Below, piece after piece: positions 52,967 through 63,934 of a DNA stretch of 64,000 nucleotides. A model generated the notes under the pieces. The model did no database searches. It was not told the origin of the DNA and saw only the letters and a list, made by a program, of their open reading frames with translations. The stretch comes from Streptomyces griseus subsp. griseus (lineage in GTDB: Bacteria > Actinomycetota > Actinomycetes > Streptomycetales > Streptomycetaceae). The position numbers and the translations under genes were made by a program. The DNA is taken from assembly GCF_000720255.1 (NCBI RefSeq), contig NZ_JOJE01000013.1:1-64000 (forward strand), given 5' to 3'. Within the stretch, counting starts at the first letter, position 1, and each line of letters begins with the position of its first letter.

Positions 52967-53123
52967 GCGGTCATCTCCTCGTGATGTGTGGGTTGCGCCA
53001 TCCTTCCACGGGATCAACGCCCGGGGCGACGATCACGTGCCCGGGGCGCCTTCCCCGTGACGGCCAGAACGTGATGTCCGGATTCCGCCGGTGCGGGGGA
53101 GACGCCGACGGGAGGCTCGAGAC

Positions 53124-53618
53124 ATGACAACCCCCGCAGTCACCCGCACCGCACGGCCCATCCCGCAGGAGACCCTCGACGAACTGCGCTCCACCGACGA
53201 CGCGGGCCGCCCGACCGTTCCCGTGACCGACGACGAGGGCGGCTCCCCGCTGCGCTGCTGCCTGCGCCACAGCGAGCCCGGCGAGCGGATCGCCCTCGTC
53301 TCCTACGCCCCCCTGCGCCGCTGGGCGGCCGCGACCGACGCCGATCCCGGCCCCTACGACGAGCAGGGCCCCGTCTTCATCCACGCGCACGCCTGCCCGG
53401 GCCCGACCGGAGACGGCCTGCCCTTCACCAACTCCCACCGCACCGTCCGCCGTTACTCCGCCGCCGGGCGCATCCTCGGCGGCCGGCTCGTCGAGGAGCC
53501 CGGCCCCGACGGCTTCGAGGCAGCCGTCACCGAGGCCTTCACCGACCCCGAGGTCGCGCTCGTCCACGTGAGGGCCGTCGAGTACGGCTGCTTCCTGTAC
53601 GAGGTGCGCCGGGGCTGA
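53124..53618 (+). CDS. DUF1203-family protein
   Basis: 164 residues from ATG, with GGGAGG 8 bases upstream. Conserved features of the family are visible: PLRCCLRHSEPGERIALVSY, a GPVFIHAHACPG segment with paired histidines and cysteine, RRYSAAGRILGGR and VRAVEYGCFLYEVRR. The His/Cys pattern suggests metal binding, but the function of the family is not known to me. It is divergent from pepN. Confidence 0.88.
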   Translation: MTTPAVTRTARPIPQETLDELRSTDDAGRPTVPVTDDEGGSPLRCCLRHSEPGERIALVSYAPLRRWAAATDADPGPYDEQGPVFIHAHACPGPTGDGLPFTNSHRTVRRYSAAGRILGGRLVEEPGPDGFEAAVTEAFTDPEVALVHVRAVEYGCFLYEVRRG

Positions 53619-53629
53619 GGCGAGGTGGG

Positions 53630-53667
53630 AAAAGGGGGCGAGTGCCGCAGGCACTCACCCCCTTTTC
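53630..53667. terminator. Bidirectional rho-independent terminator
   Basis: AAAAGGGGG-GAGTGCC pairs with GGCACTC-CCCCCTTTT around a 3-base loop, with T runs on both strands. It separates the convergent DUF1203 and asd genes. Confidence 0.92.
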
Positions 53668-53681
53668 TTCTGCGGGGCGCG

Positions 53682-55101
<1,420 letters not shown>

Positions 55102-55632
55102 GTGCTGCGAAGAATGACGCGCCGCGGCCAGGGGGACGACGTGCGGGACGACCCTCTGGACGCGGCACAGGAACGCCGGGTGCGGGCGGTGCTCGCGCTG
55201 GGCGGGGTGCCGCAGGCGGACCTGCTGGACGGGGTGCAGCAGGTCCGCCTGAGGTTGCTGGAACGGGCGGCCGACGGTCGGGAGGCGCCGCGGGACGTGT
55301 CGGCGTGGGCGGCGGTCGTCGCCTCCAACCTGGCCATGGACTGGCACCGTGCCAAGCGCCGCCAGGAGCGGATCGGGGAGCGCCTGGCCTCCCTGCGTCA
55401 GCTCGAACACCCCTCCGGCGAGGACAGCAGCCTGCTCTCCCTCGCCGTCGCCCAGGGCCTGGACGAGCTGCCCGACGCCCAGCGCCAGGTCCTCGTCCTG
55501 CGCTTCTACGCCGACCTGCCGGTGCGCTCCATCGCCGAGGAGCTCGGCGTCCCGGAGGGCACGGTCAAGAGCCGCCTGCACACGGCGGTACGGGCCCTGC
55601 GCGCCCGCCTGCACGAGGACGAGGTGGTGTGA
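55102..55632 (+). CDS. ECF-type RNA polymerase sigma factor
   Basis: About 176 residues from GTG at 55102, which has GGGGGAGGGG 5 bases upstream; other in-frame GTGs lie at 55066 and 55096. Region 2 is weakly conserved (LLDGVQQVRLRLLERA; AVVASNLAMDWHRAKRRQER). Region 4 is clear: LDELPDAQRQVLVLRFYADL, then PVRSIAEELGVPEGTVKSRL. A single-span protein gene starts two bases after its stop and is the likely anti-sigma partner. The target regulon is unknown apart from the possible self-promoter. Confidence 0.9.
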   Translation: MLRRMTRRGQGDDVRDDPLDAAQERRVRAVLALGGVPQADLLDGVQQVRLRLLERAADGREAPRDVSAWAAVVASNLAMDWHRAKRRQERIGERLASLRQLEHPSGEDSSLLSLAVAQGLDELPDAQRQVLVLRFYADLPVRSIAEELGVPEGTVKSRLHTAVRALRARLHEDEVV

Positions 55633-55633
55633 C

Positions 55634-56479
55634 ATGCCCGCCGAACACGACAGCTCCCCGGACCACGAGGACTTCCGGGGCGACGACGGCTCCCAGCGCT
55701 ACGACGCCGTCGAGGCCTGTGACAGCCCCGACGCCGACGACGTCTCCGAGCGCTATGACGGCATGGACGCGCTGCTGGCCGCGATCATGGACGCTCCCCT
55801 GCCCGAGCGGGCGCGCGCGGACGCCGCCTTCATGGCGGGCCACCGGTCGGCCCTCGCCGACGTGGCCCTGCTGCGGGAACAGCTGGGCGTCATCGCCGAC
55901 GTGCTGGCCGAGCCCGCCGAGTCGCCCGCTCCGGCACGGCGACCGGTACAGGCGCTACGGCCTCCCCGCCCCCGCTCCCGGCTGCTCCCCGTCACCCTCC
56001 GCGTCGTCGGGGTGGCCGCCGCCGGTGTGATGGTGGCCGGCCTGGGCTGGCTCCTCGCGCAGGCCGGGAACGGAGCGAACGACTCCGCGTCCTCGGCCAC
56101 CGGCTCGAAGGCGGACACGAGCACGGAGGCGGGTTCCGGCAGCCTGCTCGGTGATCCCGGCTACCTGGCCTGCGCCCGCCTCGTCGTGGAGGGCGACGTG
56201 ACGAAGGTGGCCCGCGAGCCCGGCGCCGGCTTGGACAGCGTCACCCTGCACGTGACCCGCTCCTACAAGCCCGAGCGGGGCAAGGACGAGGTCGGTTTCG
56301 TGCTGGAGGCGGACACGGATCCGATGCTGAGCGAGGGCGACCACGTCCTCGTCGGCATCTCCCGCGGCTCCGCCTCCCCGGACGTGTGGATCGTCGGCGA
56401 CCGGGAGATCGCCCGCGAACGGGCCGCCGTACAAAAGGCGTTGCCGCAGTCGCACGGCGCGCCCTGCGAGCAGGAATAG
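55634..56479 (+). CDS. Single-span membrane protein, probable anti-sigma partner
   Basis: 281 residues from ATG. The first 145 are cytoplasmic, acidic at the start, with an anti-sigma-like helical part (MDALLAAIMDAPLPERARAD). One span (VVGVAAAGVMVAGLGWLLAQ) is followed by an extracytoplasmic Ser/Gly linker and a small folded domain (YLACARLVVEGDVTKV; VGFVLEADTDPMLSEGDHVL). No zinc-binding HxxxCxxC motif is visible. Its position two bases after the sigma gene supports an anti-sigma role; sequence alone does not prove it. Confidence 0.75.
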   Translation: MPAEHDSSPDHEDFRGDDGSQRYDAVEACDSPDADDVSERYDGMDALLAAIMDAPLPERARADAAFMAGHRSALADVALLREQLGVIADVLAEPAESPAPARRPVQALRPPRPRSRLLPVTLRVVGVAAAGVMVAGLGWLLAQAGNGANDSASSATGSKADTSTEAGSGSLLGDPGYLACARLVVEGDVTKVAREPGAGLDSVTLHVTRSYKPERGKDEVGFVLEADTDPMLSEGDHVLVGISRGSASPDVWIVGDREIARERAAVQKALPQSHGAPCEQE

Positions 56480-56485
56480 AAGAGA

Positions 56486-56519
56486 AAGGGGCGGGCATCC
56501 CCGCGGACGCCCGCCCCTT
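56486..56519. terminator. Bidirectional hairpin terminator
   Basis: AAGGGGCGGGC and GCCCGCCCCTT arms (11 bp) with a 12-base loop lie between the convergent anti-sigma and subtilase genes. Confidence 0.8.
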
Positions 56520-56569
56520 CGACTGCTTGCCGGCCTACGGCGACACGGGCCGTCGGCCGGCGGTGATGA

Positions 56570-59500
56570 TCAGCCGGTGACCTTCTCGATGACGACCGTG
56601 CCGAGGCCGGCCGCGGTGCCGCGGCCGTTGACCAGCCGGACCTCGCCGAAGAACTGGCGGCCCGCCGCACCGGCCGACCGGGCCACGACCTCGGCCGAGA
56701 CCTTCGCGGAGCCACCGCTCGGGATCGACACGGTCTTGCCGGAGTCGACGTTCACGGAGCCCAGCGAGGACGAGAAGTACACGTCCTTGTAGGCGTACGT
56801 CGTCGAGCCGGACGGCACGCTGTAGCCGTCGACGCGGACCGTGTACGTACCGGCGGCGGGCTTGGACAGGCTGACCGCCTCCTCCGAGTCGCCGTCCGCG
56901 GACTGACCCACCGTCACGCCGTCCTTGAGCACGACCAGGTCGAGGTCGGCGGCCGGGTCGGAGGGGGCGCCGATGGAGATGTCGAGGCGCTCGACGCCCT
57001 CGGGGACCTCCACCGTCTTCGTCTGGACCTCACGGTGGGCGATGGTCGGCGTCTCCAGCTTCGCCGAACCCAGCGAGCCGCCCTGGAGCTTGCCCTCGAT
57101 CGCGGCGAACGCGTTGGTCACGGTCCACTCGGCGGCGATCGGGGTGCCGGCCTTCGCCTCGGGGATCGTCGTCACGGCCGGGTCGAAGGCGGTGCCGAGC
57201 ACCGACACGTCCAGCTTGTAGGGGTTGTCGAGGTACGGCGAGGTGCGCCGCGACTCGACCTCGATCTCCCAGACGCCCGGCAGCGGGTCGACGTACGTCC
57301 GCAGGTCGGGACGGCAGGTGTTGGGGTCGGAGGGCGTCGAGTAGTCCGAGTAGCAGTAGATCGTCGCGCTGTCCTCGACGGCCACGCCGTAGGGGTGGAT
57401 GGAGATGAACCGCGTCTGGCTCTTCTCCTTCAGCCCGCCGAGCGCCACCTCCAGGGTCTTCGCACCCTCCGGCACGGTCACGAAGTACGACGTGGAGCTG
57501 TTGCGCTGCACGGAGGAGGAGGCGGACACGGCGTACGACGGCTTCGCCAGCGGCTGCGAGACGACGACCGTGGCGAGGATCTGCTTGTCCACGCCCTCGG
57601 TGCGCTCGTCGTCGGCCTCCAGGATCGCGCTGTGCACGCCCGCCGACTTGGCCTGCGCCTGGACCTTGACGGTGACCGGCTTGTTCAGCGGCAGCACGAC
57701 GTCGTCGTCGCCGAGGAGACGGAACGTGCCGTCGTTGTTCTTCCACTCCAGCTCGTGCCGGACCGGACGGTCGGGCCCGGACGTACGGGTGATGGTCACG
57801 TCGTACGTCTTCTTCTGCTTGACCTTCAGGCCGCCCTCGCGGTCGTAGAGGCCGGTGCCGAAGCCGGGGGTCGCCAGGAGCTGGTCGATCGCGGTGTCGA
57901 CCGGGGCCTTGACGGTGTAGTCGTGAGCCGTGGCGCCGTCCTTGATGGCGTCCCAGGCCTGCACGATACGGATCAGACCGGCGCCCTGCTCATGCGCCCG
58001 CACGCCCTTGATCTGACGCGCGGTGCTGGTCAGCGCGGTGCGCAGGGTGAGCGGCGACAGCTGGATCTTCCGCTGCTTGGCGGCGGACAGCAGCAGCGCG
58101 CTCGCGCCCGCGGCCTGCGGGGAGGACATCGAGGTGCCCTGGAGCATGGCGTAGCCGGGCGGCAGCGTGTAACCGGCCTCGGCGACGGGAGCGCCGGGCG
58201 CCCAGGTCTGGATGGTGTTGATCGCCGCGCCGGGGGCGGTGATGGTCGGGGTGAAGCCGCCGTCCTCACGCGGGCCGCGCGAGGAGAACGGGAACATGGC
58301 GTACTTCGTCTTCACGACCGAGCCGTAGTCGGCGGCCCACGTCTCCTTGGAGACGGAGGCGCCGACGGAGAGCACCTTGTCGGCGAGACCGGGGTCGCCG
58401 ATGGTGTTGGTGCCGGGGCCCTCGTTGCCCGCGGAGATCACCAGCTGCACGCCGTAGGTGTCGATGAGCCGCGTGTAGAGCTGGGCGCGGGCGTTGTTGC
58501 CGTCGTTCAGCGGCGGCAGACCGCCGATCGACATGTTCACGATGTCGACACCGCGCTTGGTGACGAGGTCGATCATGCCCTCGGTGAGCGCGATGTTGGT
58601 GCAGCCGCCGGTCCAGGTGCAGGCACGCGAGGAGACCAGCTTGGCGCCGGGCGCCGCGCCGTTCATCTTCCCGCCGAACAGGCTGTTGGCGGCGGTGATG
58701 CCCGCGACGTGCGTGCCGTGCCGGCCCTCGATGACACCGATGTTGACGTAGTCCGACTTGTCGCCGGCCGCGTTGTAGACGACGTCCTTGCGGGTCTCCA
58801 CCACGAAGGGGATCCGCTCGGCGATCGGCGTGGCCGGGTCGTCCGTACCGAAGTAGCCGACCTGGAAGCCGTCCTTGTACGGCTTCAGCGCCTTCTCGTC
58901 GGTGAAGTCGGCGTCATTGTCGAGGTCCACGCGGACCGTGCCGGCGGCCGCGTCGTACAGCACGCCCCACACGTCGGTGGTGTCGCCGTCCCGGTTGAGG
59001 TCGCCGGCCATGTCGCCGCCGAGGGTGGCCGACTCCGCGAAGGTACGGAACGTGAACCCGCCCGCGGGCGCCTGCCAGGTGCTGCCGCCGGCGGTGAACA
59101 CCGGCCCGGCCACCGCGGAGTTCATCCGCAGCCAGGTGCCGTCCCCGTCGGCCACCGGGTCGGTGGCCGTCACCCAGTCGACGATCTTGCGTTCGCCGGT
59201 GGTGGTCTTCTGCAGCGCGGGGTGGGCGATGTCGACACCCGAGTCCAGGATGCCGATGGTCACCCCGCGGCCGTCGTACGTCGGGTGGTCCTGGACGAAG
59301 GAGACCGCGCCGGTCTCGAAGGAGGGGTTGTACGGGTTCACGGCCGGCGTCTTCTTGTCCGGCGCCGGGTATCCGGCACCCGCCGCCGACGAGCCCCGGT
59401 CGGCCTTGGCGGCCGTGGCGTCCGGGGCCGGGTCGTCCAGCTTGATCTCCTGCTTGAGGTCGATCGCCTGGACGGAGGAGAGCTTCAGCGCCGCCGCGAG

Positions 59501-59878
59501 GGTCTTGTCCGCCGCCGAGGTCGGGATGGTGGCCCGGACGTAGCCGAGCCTGTCGTCCTTCTTGCCGACCAGCCCGCCGTCGACCGCGTCCAGCTCCTCG
59601 GTGACCTTCTCGGTCTGCCCCGGGGCGGTCGCGACCATCAGCGTGACGGTCTTGTCGCCGTCGGCCTTGGCCTCGGCGAGGAGGTCGGCGTCGTCCGAAC
59701 CGAGCTTTTCATGGGCCGACTTGACGACCGGGTCGGCCGTGGCCGGTGGGTCGTCCGCGGAGAAGGCCAGGGGTATCGGCCCGGCCGCGGAGAGCGCGGC
59801 GACCAGACCGGCGGCCACGGCTATGCGGGCCACATGTCTCGCGCCCGTTCTCGGATCGCGCTGGGGGGTGAGGCTCAT
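56570..59878 (-). CDS. Large secreted subtilisin-like protease (S8)
   Basis: About 1102 residues from ATG at 59878, chosen because AAGGGA lies 6 bases upstream; ATG at 59884 is closer to it. A signal peptide (VAAGLVAALSAAGPIPLAF) and a propeptide (to about 180) precede the catalytic domain. Asp is in GILDSGVD near 212, His in GRHGTHVAGI and Ser in GTSMSSPQAAG. An insert of about 130 residues separates Asp and His. The C-terminal 450 residues are beta-sandwich domains, including a prepilin/PPC-like part (WEIEVESRRTS; AAGTYTVRVDGYSV). It should be an extracellular protease. It is monocistronic, between strong terminator-like hairpins and a divergent Nudix gene. Confidence 0.93.
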   Translation of the reverse strand: MSLTPQRDPRTGARHVARIAVAAGLVAALSAAGPIPLAFSADDPPATADPVVKSAHEKLGSDDADLLAEAKADGDKTVTLMVATAPGQTEKVTEELDAVDGGLVGKKDDRLGYVRATIPTSAADKTLAAALKLSSVQAIDLKQEIKLDDPAPDATAAKADRGSSAAGAGYPAPDKKTPAVNPYNPSFETGAVSFVQDHPTYDGRGVTIGILDSGVDIAHPALQKTTTGERKIVDWVTATDPVADGDGTWLRMNSAVAGPVFTAGGSTWQAPAGGFTFRTFAESATLGGDMAGDLNRDGDTTDVWGVLYDAAAGTVRVDLDNDADFTDEKALKPYKDGFQVGYFGTDDPATPIAERIPFVVETRKDVVYNAAGDKSDYVNIGVIEGRHGTHVAGITAANSLFGGKMNGAAPGAKLVSSRACTWTGGCTNIALTEGMIDLVTKRGVDIVNMSIGGLPPLNDGNNARAQLYTRLIDTYGVQLVISAGNEGPGTNTIGDPGLADKVLSVGASVSKETWAADYGSVVKTKYAMFPFSSRGPREDGGFTPTITAPGAAINTIQTWAPGAPVAEAGYTLPPGYAMLQGTSMSSPQAAGASALLLSAAKQRKIQLSPLTLRTALTSTARQIKGVRAHEQGAGLIRIVQAWDAIKDGATAHDYTVKAPVDTAIDQLLATPGFGTGLYDREGGLKVKQKKTYDVTITRTSGPDRPVRHELEWKNNDGTFRLLGDDDVVLPLNKPVTVKVQAQAKSAGVHSAILEADDERTEGVDKQILATVVVSQPLAKPSYAVSASSSVQRNSSTSYFVTVPEGAKTLEVALGGLKEKSQTRFISIHPYGVAVEDSATIYCYSDYSTPSDPNTCRPDLRTYVDPLPGVWEIEVESRRTSPYLDNPYKLDVSVLGTAFDPAVTTIPEAKAGTPIAAEWTVTNAFAAIEGKLQGGSLGSAKLETPTIAHREVQTKTVEVPEGVERLDISIGAPSDPAADLDLVVLKDGVTVGQSADGDSEEAVSLSKPAAGTYTVRVDGYSVPSGSTTYAYKDVYFSSSLGSVNVDSGKTVSIPSGGSAKVSAEVVARSAGAAGRQFFGEVRLVNGRGTAAGLGTVVIEKVTG

Positions 59879-60070
59879 CGGCATCCCTTGTAGGTAAAGG
59901 AACGTGCGTCGAACGACCGCAAACCTTTACCAAAGGAACATGTGTTTGGTGAGTGTTGACCCAATCGATATGAACGTATGGGGAAAACCCTTTATGGGCT
60001 TTGCCAGTTGCGCGCGGAATGGCTGAGATGTCCGTTCCATAACGCCGAGTTGGCGCGCTAACGTCCCGGA

Positions 60071-60526
60071 GTGCGCAAGAACCTGAGGGTCGCGGCCTAC
60101 GCCATCTGCGTCCGTGACGGTCACATCCTGCTCGCCCGCTCACCCGCCCCCGACGGCACCCCGGAGTGGGTCCTGCCGGGCGGCGGCATGGAACACGGCG
60201 AGCATCCCCACGACACCGTCGTCCGCGAGGTCGAGGAGGAGACCGGTTACCGCATCGAGGTCACCGCACTCCTCGGCGTGGACTCCTCCCACCACACCTT
60301 CCCCGGCGGCCGCCTGCTGCGCCGCCCCACCGACCACCACGGCGTCCGCCTCGTCTACGAGGCCCGCGTCATCGGCGGCGACCTGCGCAACGAGGTCGAC
60401 GGATCGACCGACATGGCCGCCTGGCACGACCTGGAGGCGCTGACCGAGCTGCGGCGCATCCGGCTGGTCGACGCGGGACTGCGGCTGTGGAGGGAGCGCC
60501 CGGCGGCGGGACGTGTCGCGACGTAG
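60071..60526 (+). CDS. Nudix hydrolase
   Basis: 151 residues from GTG. The Nudix box is complete: GGGMEHGEHPHDTVVREVEEETGY, giving the GX5EX7REVXEEXG metal site. The N-terminal strand is NLRVAAYAICVRDGHILLAR. No ribosome site is seen before the start and a TAACGT -10-like hexamer lies 9 bases upstream, so the message may be leaderless. Substrate (an NDP-linked compound or oxidised nucleotide) cannot be told. Confidence 0.92.
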   Translation: MRKNLRVAAYAICVRDGHILLARSPAPDGTPEWVLPGGGMEHGEHPHDTVVREVEEETGYRIEVTALLGVDSSHHTFPGGRLLRRPTDHHGVRLVYEARVIGGDLRNEVDGSTDMAAWHDLEALTELRRIRLVDAGLRLWRERPAAGRVAT

Positions 60527-60761
60527 TACCTCCGCGTTCCCCGGAAGATGAACGCTGAGTGACCGCTTCCGGGCGGTCCACCGAGCGGCCGGGAACGCAT
60601 GGGGTGGCCCAAGATCCACGTACGGTGATCGGCGTTGCCCGTTGCCGTCTCGTTCACACACAGGTCATCCCCGGTGCCAAGCATCCAGTACGAGCGGGTT
60701 GTTCGCAGCCGCGACCACCCGCGACCACTGCCGACGCGTTCGCACCCGGGGAGACCGCGCC

Positions 60762-62528
60762 ATGTCGCGCATACGCTCTGTCGCCAGCTCCACGCTGGGG
60801 GTCAACCGCCGTACCGTCCTCGCCGCCACCGCGGCCGTGTCCGTCTCCGCGGGCGTCGGCTACGGACTGCGGCCCACCGAGAGCGAGGCCGCGCCCGCCC
60901 ACGAGGCCGTGCCGGTCCACGAGGAGCAGGCCGCCTCCTCCCGGCGGGCGCCCACCGCCCCGCTCGCCCCGTACACCCGGGGCACCACCCTCGCCACCGT
61001 CGCCGCCCCCCGCGGCGGCTCCGGATACCGCCGCCTCGGCGACGGCCCCGGCTGGAAGCGCGTCGTGCGCTCCGAACTCGCCGCACCGAAGTCGGGCCGC
61101 GCCGGCCGCCGCACCACGCTCGCCGCGTTCGTCCAGCTCACCGACCTGCACCTGATCGACAGCCAGCACCCGATGCGCCTGGAGTACCTCCGCTCCTCGG
61201 ACGTCAAGGCCTGGCGGCCGCACGAGGCACTGACCGTGCAGGGCGCGGTCTCACTGGTGGAGCGGATCAACGCGCTGCGCGGAGCCCCCGTCACCGGTTC
61301 CCCGCTGCACTTCGCGATGGCGACGGGCGACAACACCGACAACAACGCCCACACCGAACTGGAGTGGTTCCTGAAGGTGATGAGCGGCGGCCGCATCACC
61401 CCCAACTCCGGTGACCCGCGCCACTACGAGGGCGTCCAGAACAGCGGCCTGAAGCAGTACTGGCAGCCCGACACCGCCGTACGTGACGCCGACAAGCAGC
61501 TCGGCTTCCCGCACCTGGAGGGCTTCCTCGCCGCCGCCACCCGCGAGCTGCGCAGCCCCGGCCTCAACCTGCCCTGGTACTCCACCGTCGGCAACCACGA
61601 CAGCCTGCCCCTCGGCTGCTACGGCCACGGCGACCCCTACCTCGCCGAGTACGCGATCGGCGGCCGCAAGCTGATGAGCCTGCCCGCCGCCGAGGCCAGG
61701 AAGCTCCAGGACACCATCAAGAACGCCAAGGACCCCATGGGCGTCGTCTTCCGCGACCTCCTCAAGGCCCACACCCGCGCCATGCGCCCGGTCACCCCGG
61801 ACGAGCGGCGCGCCCCCTACACCCCGGCCGACTACCTCAAGGCCCACCTGGACCCGGCGTACGCGGGCGTCGGACCGGTCGGCCACGGCTACTCCTCGGC
61901 CAACGTCGACGCGGGCACGCAGTACTACACCTTCCGCATCGCCGACGACGTCCTCGGCGTCAGCCTCGACACCACCGACCCCGGCGGCCACTACAACGGC
62001 TCCATCGGCGCGGCCCAGCTGAAGTGGCTGGAGCGGACCCTGCGCGAGAACGAGGACGCGTACGTCATCGTCTTCAGCCACCACACGAGCACGACGATGT
62101 CCAACCCCCGCCCCGACCCGGCCCGCCCGAACGAGCGCCGTCACACGGGCGCCGACCTCCTCTCCCTCCTCGGCCGCCACCGCAACGTCCTCGCCTGGGT
62201 CAACGGCCACATCCACCAGAACCGCGTCACCGCGCACTCCACCGCCGACGGCGGCTCCTTCTGGGAGATCTCCACCGCCTCCCACGTCGACTTCCCCCAA
62301 CTCGCCCGCGTCATCGAGCTGGTCGACAACAAGGACGGCACCCTCTCCCTCTTCACCACCCTCATCGAGTCCGCGGCCCCCCACCGCACCGACTTCACCG
62401 ACCTCTCCCAGACCGGCCTCGCCGCCCTGTACCGCGAGTTCTCCTTCAACGCGCCGGGCGCCGACACGACGACGCTGGCCGGAGACGCGGACGACCGCAA
62501 CACGGAGCTGGTGCTGAGGAAGGGCTGA
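60762..62528 (+). CDS. Tat-exported metallophosphoesterase (TIGR03767-type)
   Basis: 588 residues from ATG at 60762, with GGGGAGA upstream. The N-terminus has a twin-arginine signal (NRRTVLAATAAVSVSAGVGY). The calcineurin-type metal site is spread over LTDLHLIDSQ, MATGDNTDNN, STVGNHDSLP, VFSHHTS and VNGHIHQNR. The large insert between the third and fourth motifs and the overall length match the actinobacterial TIGR03767 family. It should act outside the membrane after Tat export; substrate unknown. Confidence 0.9.
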   Translation: MSRIRSVASSTLGVNRRTVLAATAAVSVSAGVGYGLRPTESEAAPAHEAVPVHEEQAASSRRAPTAPLAPYTRGTTLATVAAPRGGSGYRRLGDGPGWKRVVRSELAAPKSGRAGRRTTLAAFVQLTDLHLIDSQHPMRLEYLRSSDVKAWRPHEALTVQGAVSLVERINALRGAPVTGSPLHFAMATGDNTDNNAHTELEWFLKVMSGGRITPNSGDPRHYEGVQNSGLKQYWQPDTAVRDADKQLGFPHLEGFLAAATRELRSPGLNLPWYSTVGNHDSLPLGCYGHGDPYLAEYAIGGRKLMSLPAAEARKLQDTIKNAKDPMGVVFRDLLKAHTRAMRPVTPDERRAPYTPADYLKAHLDPAYAGVGPVGHGYSSANVDAGTQYYTFRIADDVLGVSLDTTDPGGHYNGSIGAAQLKWLERTLRENEDAYVIVFSHHTSTTMSNPRPDPARPNERRHTGADLLSLLGRHRNVLAWVNGHIHQNRVTAHSTADGGSFWEISTASHVDFPQLARVIELVDNKDGTLSLFTTLIESAAPHRTDFTDLSQTGLAALYREFSFNAPGADTTTLAGDADDRNTELVLRKG

Positions 62529-62542
62529 GTCCGCGTCCGCAT

Positions 62543-62586
62543 GAGGAGGGGCCACCCGGGTCGATGCGCCCCGGTGGCCCCTCCTC
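62543..62586. terminator. Bidirectional hairpin terminator
   Basis: GAGGAGGGGCCACC and its complement with one bulge form a 17-bp stem between the convergent phosphoesterase and AbiEi-like genes. Confidence 0.85.
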
Positions 62587-62614
62587 TCCCCTCCTGGTGC
62601 CCGCCCGGCCCTCA

Positions 62615-63724
62615 CTACCGGGGCAGGACCACGACATACGCGGCGGGGTCGCGGTCGCCGGACGCCATCAGGGCCGTACGGACGACCGTCGCCTGCTGTT
62701 CCATGGACTCGCGGAGCTTCCTCGGGGTGAGGTGGACGACGGTGATGCCGAGCCGCTCCAGGTGCTCGCGCTTGCGGGCGTACTCCGACCACAGGGCGTC
62801 GTCCTCCTGACGGGGGGCGCGGGCGTCGAGCTCGACCGCGACCGCCTGCTCGGGCCAGTACGCGTCGAGGCCGCCCAGGTAGGGTCCGCCCGGCAGGCGC
62901 AGGTCCACGTTCCACACCGGGTCCGGCAACCCGTACTCCCGCACCATGCGGTACAGCCGGTTCTCCGCGATGGCCCGCCCCTCCGCGAGCAACGAGTCCA
63001 CCGCGTCCACCACATGCGGTCGGCTCAGCAGCTTCGCCTCGTTCAACTCCCGTACAACAGAGGCAGGTTCACAGTGGCCCGCCCGTACCGCCTCCGTCAT
63101 CAGCCGCCGTACCACGCCCGCGTCCGTCAGCCGCGCCACCGCGTCGGCCAGGGCGCGCGCCACGGGGGCGACCGGGAGGCCCGTGACCTGCTGCGGGCTG
63201 GGCAGGGCCGGCGTACGGACGATGTGCGCGCAGCCCGTCGAACGCAGTCGGCGCGGACGCGGGACCAGGACGTCGATCTCCTCCAGGGAAAGGAGGGGAG
63301 GCGCGGAGGAGAACCCGTACAGCGTCAGCGCCGCCAGGCCCGTGATCATCGCCTCGCCGTACTCCGCGCTCTCGGTGCTCTCGGCGTACCCCGTGTACGT
63401 CGTCGGGCCGTACGGCGCGTCCGCCCCCGGCTGCGTCGGCACCCCGGGCACCCCCTCCCTCGTCCCCGGCGTCGGAGCTTCCCGTGCCGCGTACATCAGC
63501 ACCGCGTGCAGCCGCTCCTCGCTCGTCGGCGGGCCGGGGTGGAGGAGGACCACGCCGGGGAGGAACTGCTGCCAGGGGCCGCCGGGGCGGCACTGTTCGT
63601 TCGTCTCCGCGGGCGAGATGCCGCGGGCCTTCAGCTGTGCCGTGGTCATCACCCGGTGCCGGCCGTCGGAGAGGTGGCGCAGGGGGCGGGGGGAGGCCGG
63701 GGGGAGCGGCGTGTTGTGGTTCAT
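62615..63724 (-). CDS. AbiEi/DUF559-like protein (antitoxin-like HTH plus endonuclease-like fold)
   Basis: 369 residues from ATG at 63724. The N-terminal region has the AbiEi-like pattern: a short HTH (VMTTAQLKARGISPAETNEQ), then GPWQQFLPGVVLLHPGPPTS. A middle segment is ALTLYGFSSAP, then VARALADAVARLTDAG. The C-terminal part resembles DUF559/very-short-patch-repair-like folds: YLGGLDAYWPEQAVAVELDA, REHLERLGITVVHLTPRKL. No AbiEii nucleotidyltransferase partner is adjacent, so it is not a complete type IV toxin-antitoxin pair here. It is common as a single gene in actinobacteria; function unknown. Confidence 0.8.
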   Translation of the reverse strand: MNHNTPLPPASPRPLRHLSDGRHRVMTTAQLKARGISPAETNEQCRPGGPWQQFLPGVVLLHPGPPTSEERLHAVLMYAAREAPTPGTREGVPGVPTQPGADAPYGPTTYTGYAESTESAEYGEAMITGLAALTLYGFSSAPPLLSLEEIDVLVPRPRRLRSTGCAHIVRTPALPSPQQVTGLPVAPVARALADAVARLTDAGVVRRLMTEAVRAGHCEPASVVRELNEAKLLSRPHVVDAVDSLLAEGRAIAENRLYRMVREYGLPDPVWNVDLRLPGGPYLGGLDAYWPEQAVAVELDARAPRQEDDALWSEYARKREHLERLGITVVHLTPRKLRESMEQQATVVRTALMASGDRDPAAYVVVLPR

Positions 63725-63934
63725 GACCGGGAGGTTCCCGGACCTGGAGCCGTCCTGAACCCGTGTTACACGGTCGTCGACAAATGCGGACAAGGCTGCC
63801 CTAAAGGACGGGTGTTCGGATGCCGAAAGCCCCTGGTCCCTCCGGGGATGGACCAGGGGTTACGGCCGCAGAGCACGCATCTTGTAACGGTCACAACCCG
63901 CCGAATCCAAGGCCAAAGGTCAACCCTGATTGAC

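Noticed and set aside
57035..59893. A 952-codon open frame on the plus strand opposite the subtilase
   Set aside because: The subtilase on the minus strand has a complete catalytic triad and signal peptide. The antisense frame has Val/Arg/Gly bias typical of shadows.
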